From JALHTV01 sp049510055 (GTDB taxonomy: Bacteria > Planctomycetota > Phycisphaerae > SM23-33): a DNA stretch of 14,834 nucleotides. Numbering within the stretch: the stretch's first letter is position 1; the number at the start of each line of letters is the position of its first letter. Below, in pieces: positions 1 through 5,342 of the stretch. Position numbers and translations under genes: made by a program. Under the pieces are notes generated by a model that was not told the DNA's origin, did not search any database, and saw only the letters and a program-made list of their open reading frames with translations. Location: assembly GCA_049510055.1 (NCBI GenBank), contig JBEKZI010000053.1:1-14834 (forward strand). The letters are read 5' to 3'.

Positions 1-2
1 GG

Positions 3-806
3 GTGGGCGGCACCTTCACCAACTGGTCGGGCGGCAGCGCGATCACCGGCGGCGGCACCGTGGCCCTGGGCAGCGGTAGCGTCGCCCGAGGCGTCCTGAA
101 CATCACCGGCGGCAGCCTGATAGCTGCCGGACCGATCGTGATGGCCGGCGGCTCGGCCAGCACGGCGCAACTCTACGTGGCCAAGGCGGCCTCCGTTCAG
201 GTCGGCGGGCTGCTCATCAACTCCGGCAGCGGACGATCCACCCAGGTGTCGATGGAGCTGGACGCCAACGGCAATAGCCTCATCAGCTCCAGCGGCGCCG
301 TGAGCCTGGCCGGGGCATTGAACGTTCAGAGCCTCAATAGCTACCGGCCCAACCAAGGCGATGCGTTCACCCTGATTACCTCCACCGGCATGAGCGGCAA
401 CTTCAGCAGCCTCACCAGCAACCTGGTCGGCCAACTGCTGCTGGATCCCAACAATCCTGCCGGCGGCTATTGGCCAATCTTCCGCAGCGCGACGGTCGGC
501 ACCAACTATGTGGTGACCTTCCAGGGTGCCATGGCTGGCGATGCCACCGGCGACAACAAAGTCGACAGCAGTGACTTTGGCGCGATAGCCCGCAACTGGG
601 AGCAGAGCGGCAAGACTTGGTATGACGGCGATTTCAACGGCGACGGCACCGTGGACAGCACGGACTTCGGAGCGCTAGCCCGCAACTGGGGCCTGACGGG
701 CCTGGCGCCCGCCGCGGCGCCGCCCGAGGAGCCCATCCCCGAACCGGCCACGCTGACGTTGCTGGCCGCGGGCGCCCTGGCACTGGCGCGAAGACGCAGG
801 CGGTAG
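3..806 (+). CDS. PEP-CTERM surface protein with dockerin-like repeats (5'-truncated)
   Basis: This is the C-terminal part of an exported surface protein; the frame is open to the window edge, so the GTG at position 3 is probably not the true start. The first ~170 visible residues are rich in Gly, Ser, Ala and Thr with repeated 'ITGGSL'-like turns, as in beta-helical autotransporter-like passenger regions. Residues 179-231 hold two EF-hand-like calcium loops (GDATGDNKVDSSDF and GDFNGDGTVDSTDF), each followed by a helix ending in ARNW, which is the dockerin type I layout. The last 25 residues carry a P-E-P-A motif, a hydrophobic stretch (LTLLAAGALALA) and five terminal arginines, the standard PEP-CTERM signal recognised by an exosortase. 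Seen: motifs and truncation. Known of the family: sorting, cleavage and surface anchoring. Inferred: the dockerin pair may dock a partner or only stabilise the fold through calcium. An intrinsic terminator follows 54 bp after the stop. Confidence 0.85.
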   Translation: MGGTFTNWSGGSAITGGGTVALGSGSVARGVLNITGGSLIAAGPIVMAGGSASTAQLYVAKAASVQVGGLLINSGSGRSTQVSMELDANGNSLISSSGAVSLAGALNVQSLNSYRPNQGDAFTLITSTGMSGNFSSLTSNLVGQLLLDPNNPAGGYWPIFRSATVGTNYVVTFQGAMAGDATGDNKVDSSDFGAIARNWEQSGKTWYDGDFNGDGTVDSTDFGALARNWGLTGLAPAAAPPEEPIPEPATLTLLAAGALALARRRRR

Positions 807-860
807 AAGATTGCTGACGTTGCCTAATCTGCCCATGAGTGGGGGGGGATGATTTTGAAC

Positions 861-892
861 GCGGCGGGACTTCGGTCTCGCCGCACTTTTTT
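861..892 (+). terminator. Intrinsic terminator with UUCG tetraloop
   Basis: A 10-bp stem (861-870 with 875-884) closes on the extra-stable tetraloop TTCG (871-874), and a run of six T follows at 887-892. One of the ten pairs is G-U in the + strand RNA and would be an A-C mismatch in the - strand RNA. The structure therefore favours termination of + strand transcripts, meaning the PEP-CTERM gene. Read in the other direction it has no U tract, so it is a poor terminator for the tRNA gene. Confidence 0.85.
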
Positions 893-898
893 GTCCGA

Positions 899-980
899 TG
901 CGAGGGGCGGGAGTCGAACCCACACCCCTTTCGGGACCAGGTCCTAAACCTGGCGCGTCTGCCAATTCCGCCACCCTCGC
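899..980 (-). tRNA. tRNA-Leu (anticodon UAG)
   Basis: On the - strand the acceptor arm GCGAGGG (980-974) pairs with CCCTCGC (906-900), with discriminator A at 899. The anticodon arm is CCAGG-TTTAGGA-CCTGG, which gives anticodon TAG and reads CUA/CUN leucine codons. The T-arm holds the GGTTCGACTCC consensus, and the variable region (CCCGAAAGGG) forms its own small hairpin, as expected for a class II leucine tRNA. The 82-nt length fits. CCA is not encoded: the bases after the discriminator are TCG, so it must be added by the CCA-adding enzyme. The gene lies downstream of priA on the same strand but has its own promoter. Confidence 0.97.
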
Positions 981-998
981 CGGTGCGATTCAATTCAG

Positions 999-1027
999 AT
1001 TATGTCCATCGGCGGCGGGGATGCCAA
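999..1027 (-). promoter_or_regulatory. Sigma70-like promoter of tRNA-Leu
   Basis: Reading the - strand, TTGGCA (1027-1022) and CATAAT (1004-999) are separated by exactly 17 bp. The -10 box lies 18 bp before the first base of tRNA-Leu, so the predicted start would leave a leader of about a dozen bases. Spacing, box quality and position all agree. The call is by eye and has not been tested. Confidence 0.7.
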
Positions 1028-1079
1028 GGCTTTAACACCAGGCATTAGGCATCAGGCACTACGACCTTCGACCTCCGAA

Positions 1080-1099
1080 CCTGCCTGCCGGCAGGCAGG
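1080..1099. repeat. Perfect 20-bp palindrome, repeat family copy 1
   Basis: The bases CCTGCCTGCCGGCAGGCAGG form a perfect palindrome located 14 bp beyond the priA stop. The arms can be lengthened by GAA/TTC if one C is bulged. Related sequences occur at 3316-3336 and 14765-14792. A 9-bp direct repeat (TTCGACCTC) lies on either side, at 1067-1075 and 1101-1109. In priA mRNA it would form a strong hairpin but has no U tract, so it is a possible mRNA-end stabiliser and not an obvious terminator. Confidence 0.75.
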
Positions 1100-1113
1100 C
1101 TTCGACCTCTCTT

Positions 1114-3399
1114 CTAAAGCAAGTGCACGGGGTCTACGTCGGGGATAATCTCGGCCGGCAGGTCGCGGGCGAGACTTTCCATCTGCGGGGCCAGGTGCGT
1201 CTGGATGACACCGGCGGCGGCCGTCAGCAGCACCTGGAAGCGGAAGAGGTTTTGAATCTTGCGGACGATGGCCGGTTGCGGCCCTTGGATGTCCACGGAT
1301 TTTCCGGCCAGGAGCTGCCGCAGCCGGCCCGTCAGCGTCGCGGCGGAAGTCTGAGCCTTGTCGGCGTCGGCGTGGCGGACGATAAACCGCGAGATCCGCG
1401 TAAACGGCGGCACGTTGGCCTGGCGGCGGAGTTCCAGCTCCCCGGCCGCGAATCCGTCGTAATCGTGCCCGATCGCGAAGCGAATGGCCGGGTCGTCGGC
1501 GTGCAGCGTCTGGACGATGACCTCGCCTGGCAGGTCGCTTCGCCCGGCTCGCCCAGCCACCTGCACGATGAGCTGGAACGTCCGCTCGGCCGCACGGAAG
1601 TCCGGAATCGCCAGCGACGTGTCGGCCGAGACCACGCCCACCAGCGAGACGCGCGGGAAGTCCAGCCCCTTGGCCACCATCTGCGTGCCCAGCAGGATGT
1701 CGAGGCGCCCGGCGGAAAATTCCCCGAACACCTGGCGGAACTGGCGCGGCGAGGTCATCGTGTCGCTGTCCATCCGCGCCAGCTTGGCCGCGGGGAATTT
1801 CCGCGCCAGCTCGCTCTCGATCCGCTGAATGCCCATCCCGAACAACAGCAGCTTGCCGCCGCAGGCCGGGCATCGCTCCGGCAGCGGGACGGAATGCTGG
1901 CAGTAGTGGCACAGGGCCAGTTGCGTCGCCTGGTGGAAGACCATCGCCCGCGTGCAGCGGTCGCAGCCCAGCGTCCAGTGGCACGAGGGGCAGAACACGT
2001 AGCTGGCGTAGCCACGGCGATTCATCAGCAGGATGATCTGCTCGCGGCGGTCCAGGGCGGCGGCGATTTTGAGCGTCAGCGTCTTGCCGAGCAGCTCGAT
2101 CCGGCCGGGGGTCATCTCGCGGCGGAGGTGGACGACCTGGAGGGTGGGCATCGGCAGGCCGCGGACGCGGTGCGGCAGGCGCAGCAACTCGTAGCGGCCC
2201 TGGCGGGCGTTGTGCAGCGATTCCAGCGACGGCGTGGCCGAGCCCAGCAGCACCGGCACGTCGGCCAGGCGCCCGCGCATGACGGCCACGTCGCGGCCGT
2301 GATAGCGCGGGGCGGTGTCCTGCTTGTAGGTCGGCTCGTGCTCCTCGTCCACGATGATCAGGCCCAGTTTCCGCGCGGGGGCGAAGATGGCGCTCCGCGG
2401 CCCCACGACCGCACCGGCCAGGCCGTCGCGGATCTGCTGATAGTGGAACGCCCGCTCGGCCGCCGACAGGCCGCTGTGCAGCACGGCCACGCGAGGCAAG
2501 CGGGCGACCAGGCGGGTCAGCGTCTGGGTCGCTAGCGCGATCTCCGGCACCAGCAGGATCGCCTGCCGGCCCGCGGCCAGGACCTGCCGGATCGCGCGGA
2601 TGTACACCTCCGTCTTGCCGCTGCCGGTCACGCCGTGCAGCAGCGTGACGGAAAATTTGCCGTCCAGCTTGGCCGACAGGTTCTTCAGCACCGTCTGCTG
2701 ATCTTCATTCAGCTCGAAGGGGTCCGCCGCGGCCGTCTCCGACAGCGCCGGCAGACTCACGGGCCGGTCTTCCAGGCGCACCAGGCCGCGCTCGGCCAGG
2801 GGACGCAGGCTGGCGCGGCTGGCGCCGCTGTGGCGGAGCAGCGCTTCCAGCGTCAGCGGCTCGATGCCCTGCTTGGCGGCCTCCAGCAGCTCATCCAGCA
2901 GGCGCTTCTGCCGCGGGCCTATTCGCCCCGTCCATTCGTGGCGGTCGCGGCCGGCCAGGTACACGACCGTCTCGCTGCGCGGCGGGTGCTTGCCGACCGA
3001 AGACGGCACCATGGCCGCCAGGACGATGCCCAGTGGCGTCAGGTAATAGTGGCTGATCCATTCGCCCAGCTTCCAGAGGGCCTCATCGAACGGGCTTTCG
3101 GCGTCGAGCGCCTCGGCCACAGCTTTGAGCTTGTGCGGACCAGCGGGCAGATCGGTGGCGACGACGAACCCCAGCGTTACCTTGTCCCCGCGGCCAAAGG
3201 GCACGCGGACCCGTTTGCCTCGCTCCGCCCGGCCTAGCGATTCCGGCCAGAGATAGTCAAACGTCCGCCACACGTTGGCGGCCACGGCCACGGAGACAAT
3301 CAAGCCGCCCTGGGACCTGCCTGCCGGGGAGGCAGGCTGACCCTGCGACTTGCCCTGAGGTGCGCCTTGCTCTTGCTCTTGGGGAAAAAGCTCCGCCAT
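1114..3399 (-). CDS. priA: Primosomal protein N' (PriA replication-restart helicase)
   Basis: PriA is a superfamily 2 3'-5' DNA helicase that recognises stalled forks and reloads the replisome in the cytoplasm. The 761-residue product is complete. The N-terminal 3'-DNA-binding domain begins near residue 34 (VSVAVAANVWRTFDYLWP). The helicase motifs are Walker A GVTGSGKT (256-263), DEEH (351-354), GSATPS (386-391), GTQMVAKGLDFP (571-582) and QVAGRAGR (613-620). All eight zinc-binding cysteines are present: C470, C473, C479, C482, C497, C500, C510 and C513. The first ~32 residues are a Gln/Gly/Pro-rich extension not expected in the family and partly encoded by a palindromic repeat. The ATG at 3399 has no clear ribosome-binding site, so a later start such as TTG at 3303 is possible. 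The gene stands apart from the + strand operons and is followed by tRNA-Leu on the same strand. Confidence 0.97.
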   Translation of the reverse strand: MAELFPQEQEQGAPQGKSQGQPASPAGRSQGGLIVSVAVAANVWRTFDYLWPESLGRAERGKRVRVPFGRGDKVTLGFVVATDLPAGPHKLKAVAEALDAESPFDEALWKLGEWISHYYLTPLGIVLAAMVPSSVGKHPPRSETVVYLAGRDRHEWTGRIGPRQKRLLDELLEAAKQGIEPLTLEALLRHSGASRASLRPLAERGLVRLEDRPVSLPALSETAAADPFELNEDQQTVLKNLSAKLDGKFSVTLLHGVTGSGKTEVYIRAIRQVLAAGRQAILLVPEIALATQTLTRLVARLPRVAVLHSGLSAAERAFHYQQIRDGLAGAVVGPRSAIFAPARKLGLIIVDEEHEPTYKQDTAPRYHGRDVAVMRGRLADVPVLLGSATPSLESLHNARQGRYELLRLPHRVRGLPMPTLQVVHLRREMTPGRIELLGKTLTLKIAAALDRREQIILLMNRRGYASYVFCPSCHWTLGCDRCTRAMVFHQATQLALCHYCQHSVPLPERCPACGGKLLLFGMGIQRIESELARKFPAAKLARMDSDTMTSPRQFRQVFGEFSAGRLDILLGTQMVAKGLDFPRVSLVGVVSADTSLAIPDFRAAERTFQLIVQVAGRAGRSDLPGEVIVQTLHADDPAIRFAIGHDYDGFAAGELELRRQANVPPFTRISRFIVRHADADKAQTSAATLTGRLRQLLAGKSVDIQGPQPAIVRKIQNLFRFQVLLTAAAGVIQTHLAPQMESLARDLPAEIIPDVDPVHLL
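3316..3336. repeat. Imperfect palindrome within the priA 5' end, repeat family copy 2
   Basis: The arms CCTGCCT and AGGCAGG flank a GCCGGGG centre, clearly related to the perfect palindrome at 1080-1099. The element is read through in frame by the annotated priA start and encodes about residues 21-28 of its non-conserved N-terminal extension. If translation starts further in, the element would sit in the priA 5' leader, matching the non-coding position of the other copies. Confidence 0.6.
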
Positions 3400-3469
3400 G
3401 CCCGCGATGCTACCGCCCCCTTGCTCCCCTTGGCAACCGCCGGTCGCTAGGCATTGTGCTGCGGACTCC

Positions 3470-3489
3470 GCGGGAAGCGAGCTTCCCGC
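3470..3489. repeat. Inverted repeat between priA and the low-GC gene pair
   Basis: Nine-base arms GCGGGAAGC and GCTTCCCGC surround a 2-base centre. The element lies in the 194-bp gap between two divergent genes, where a terminator is not needed. No T run follows on either strand. It is unrelated in sequence to the CCTGCC family. It may be a dispersed planctomycete palindrome or an operator. The rest of the gap shows only a weak promoter candidate for the + strand pair: TTGACG at 3500, then TAAGAA 17 bp later. Confidence 0.5.
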
Positions 3490-3593
3490 CCTACGCTACT
3501 TGACGATGCAAGCCAAGCTGGATAAGAAATAGCATCTGAACTCAACTTCTTCGATACGACAGTGTCAGGGTATGGGGATGATGAGGTAATAGC

Positions 3594-4082
3594 ATGGGCA
3601 ACGAGGACAGACCTCCACCAACCGTCCCAGCCGTACCGGTGCAATCCACTGCCTACGACCCGACGGCTTACCAGATACAGTCACTCGACGGCATGGGTGT
3701 AGAACTCACTTACGAACAGCTTTGTACTCCAGAAGCAGTCCGCCTGCTAATCCACAATCAAAGGGTTACTTTGTCTCAGTTAAAGAAAGCTGAAGGTGAT
3801 CTTACAGCGGAGCGAGAACGTCTGGAAGTGATCCGAAAAGAACGGGAAACTCTGAAGGTGGAGGTTGCTAAACTAGAGTCTACGCGGTCTCTAACGCTGG
3901 TAGAAATCCCAGTAGGGATGATATCCGGTTTTGCCATCAACCTTGTTCTAATTGAGACATTCCGGACTATAGGTATTGTGCTTCTTATCATTAGCCTTGC
4001 GATTTTTCTGATGATTCGTGGCGGAAGTTTAAAGAAGTGGTTCCAGAGCAGCAGGCGACAAGCGGAGAATGGCAATGCCTGA
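3594..4082 (+). CDS. Hypothetical coiled-coil membrane protein
   Basis: I do not recognise this 162-residue protein. Residues 1-30 are polar and proline-rich. Residues ~56-97 form a heptad-like, charged coiled coil (LSQLKKAEGDLTAERERLEV and on). Two hydrophobic segments follow at ~104-121 and ~125-142, separated by a short ETFRT turn, and a basic tail ends the protein. This predicts a hairpin membrane anchor with both the coiled coil and the tail on the same side, probably the cytoplasm; that topology is inferred. GAGG 7 bp before the ATG supports the start. The next gene overlaps its 3' end by 8 bp (ATGCCTGA), so the two are probably made together. By eye its base composition is clearly richer in A/T and its codons less G/C-ending than those of priA or the operon to the right, which hints at transfer. 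Confidence 0.75.
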   Translation: MGNEDRPPPTVPAVPVQSTAYDPTAYQIQSLDGMGVELTYEQLCTPEAVRLLIHNQRVTLSQLKKAEGDLTAERERLEVIRKERETLKVEVAKLESTRSLTLVEIPVGMISGFAINLVLIETFRTIGIVLLIISLAIFLMIRGGSLKKWFQSSRRQAENGNA

Positions 4083-4587
4083 AAGAATTATAACAGGACA
4101 AATCATCAGGATTCTAGACTCGGAAACGGTTATTGTGAACCTTGGTTCAAAGGATGGCATAACTGATTCGGCCATCTTCTGCATACTTGGAAAACCCGAA
4201 AATGTCTTGGATCCTAAAACTAACGAAGTGCTTGGTATAGTGACCCTTGTGAAGGCTAAGGTGAAAGCCTCTCGAATTTACGAGAAGTTCACGATCGCGG
4301 TTTCCCGATGGACAGAAAACTCTCTTAGATGGTTCCCAGACTTCGCGTTGATCAGGGGTGAACAGCAGCAAGTCGGAGTCAGACAGCTAAACGTAAAGCC
4401 TGAGGATGTGCAACCATGGGCATCTCAGTCTGAGGAAAAGATTGTGGTTGGCGATACTGTTGAAGCAACTGTCAATCTGCCTGAGGCACAAAAAAAGCAG
4501 AAGGACACGCTGGGCGCCTACCAAAATCTACCCGACAAGATACGTACTGCGGAACCAAAAGATGATAAAGCCCAACAAGGCTCCTAA
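4075..4587 (+). CDS. Hypothetical small beta-rich protein, possibly FlgT C-terminal-like
   Basis: Function unknown. The N-terminal half (TGQIIRILDSETVIVNLGSKDG, then DPKTNEVLGIVTLVKAKVKASRIYEKFTIA) alternates hydrophobic residues in short beta strands. Its 'NLGSxDGI' and 'DPxTxEVLG' turns resemble the small beta-barrel domain found at the C-terminus of flagellar protein FlgT and in related uncharacterised proteins. That similarity is from memory and is not tested. The C-terminal ~70 residues are polar and end in a Lys/Asp/Gln-rich tail; no signal peptide or membrane segment is visible. I chose ATG 4075 over the in-frame ATG 4069 because GGAG at 4064-4067 sits 7 bp before 4075 but only 1 bp before 4069. 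The start overlaps the preceding coiled-coil gene by 8 bp. Both genes share the lower GC content, so they probably travel and act as a unit. Confidence 0.7.
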   Translation: MPERIITGQIIRILDSETVIVNLGSKDGITDSAIFCILGKPENVLDPKTNEVLGIVTLVKAKVKASRIYEKFTIAVSRWTENSLRWFPDFALIRGEQQQVGVRQLNVKPEDVQPWASQSEEKIVVGDTVEATVNLPEAQKKQKDTLGAYQNLPDKIRTAEPKDDKAQQGS

Positions 4588-4699
4588 CATACCTCGGATC
4601 AGCAATTGTGTACGGCACTTTGTCCATTACCGTTAAGGCGGAGATGTTTGGGGTACACCAAGCAAATTGCTAGCTTGCGGGATATTAGTCTCACGTTCT

Positions 4700-4721
4700 G
4701 CACAGCCGGGGGCGGTTGTGC
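4700..4721. repeat. Inverted repeat between the low-GC pair and the response regulator
   Basis: An 8-bp stem (4700-4707 with 4714-4721, one G-U pair) closes a GGGGGC loop. It lies in the 219-bp gap that separates the low-GC pair from the response-regulator gene. No T run follows. From memory, closely similar GC-rich stem-loops recur between genes in planctomycete genomes; I cannot confirm that here. The remainder of the gap has no gene, and I found no convincing promoter in it. Confidence 0.45.
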
Positions 4722-4806
4722 CACACCAGCCCGCTGTTGATATCGCTTGGCCCATAGGCTAACCTTATTTCCCAGGCCCGTATGAGAAAAAGGGCGGGAG
4801 TCGCGC

Positions 4807-5295
4807 ATGAGTCAATCGCCGGCCGACAAATCAGCCAACCCGGAGAATCCGGACCCCATCGCCGGGAGTAAGATCCTGGTGGTGGACGACAACGCTCAGA
4901 ACCTTGAGCTTCTGGTGGCGTATCTGGACGGCTTGAACTGCCAGGTCGTCACGGCCGTCGACGGCCTGGACGCGTTGGAGAAGGTCAAGGCCGAGACCCC
5001 CGACCTGATCCTGCTGGACATCATGATGCCGCGGATGAGCGGCTTTGAGGTCTGCCGCAAGCTCAAGAGCGCCCCGGCCACGCGGGACATCCCCATCGTC
5101 ATGGTGACGGCGCTGAACGAACTGGGGGACATCGAGCGCGGGGTGGAAAGCGGGACCGACGACTTCATCACCAAGCCCGTCAACCGCCTGGAGCTGGTCA
5201 CGCGGATCAAAAGCCTCCTTCGCGTCCGGTCCCTCAAGAGCGAGCTGGAGCGGACGCTGGCGTATCTGAACGACATGGACGCCGGCCGGGAGTAA
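4807..5295 (+). CDS. Single-domain response regulator (receiver domain with helical tail)
   Basis: This is a two-component receiver protein of 162 residues. Residues 1-20 are a polar leader, and the CheY-like domain spans about 22-140. The acidic pocket is D27/D28 (ILVVDDN), the phospho-acceptor is D71 (LILLDIMMP), the switch residues are T101 (VMVTA) and the conserved lysine is K123 (ITKPVN). All catalytic positions are intact. The tail (about 130-158) is a charged helix like the linker that leads into output domains of PleD-type regulators, but no output domain follows. It therefore probably acts through protein-protein contact or as a phosphate sink. No histidine kinase gene lies in the window, so the kinase is presumably elsewhere. 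GGGAG 6 bp before the ATG supports the start. The gene is 47 bp upstream of the M16 peptidase on the same strand and may open that operon. Confidence 0.93.
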   Translation: MSQSPADKSANPENPDPIAGSKILVVDDNAQNLELLVAYLDGLNCQVVTAVDGLDALEKVKAETPDLILLDIMMPRMSGFEVCRKLKSAPATRDIPIVMVTALNELGDIERGVESGTDDFITKPVNRLELVTRIKSLLRVRSLKSELERTLAYLNDMDAGRE

Positions 5296-5342
5296 CCTCG
5301 CTTGCTACTGCCCGCCGGCGGCACACGGAATGGAGCCCATCG

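Noticed and set aside
841..848. A run of eight G, considered as a phase-variable tract
   Set aside because: It lies in a non-coding gap after a stop codon and is not positioned within a promoter spacer that I can identify.
1038..1058. Short near-repeats CAGGCATTAGGCATCAGGCA, considered as a CRISPR or iteron array
   Set aside because: Only two or three 6-8 base units occur, without regular spacers, and no cas or replication initiator gene is near.
1123..2535. A 470-codon open frame on the + strand opposite priA
   Set aside because: It is opposite the PriA helicase and zinc motifs and encodes an Arg/Gln/Gly-rich sequence without domains.
3447..3644. A 65-codon open frame on the - strand upstream of priA
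   Set aside because: It crosses the inverted repeat and the start of a supported + strand gene. No ribosome-binding site or domain is seen.
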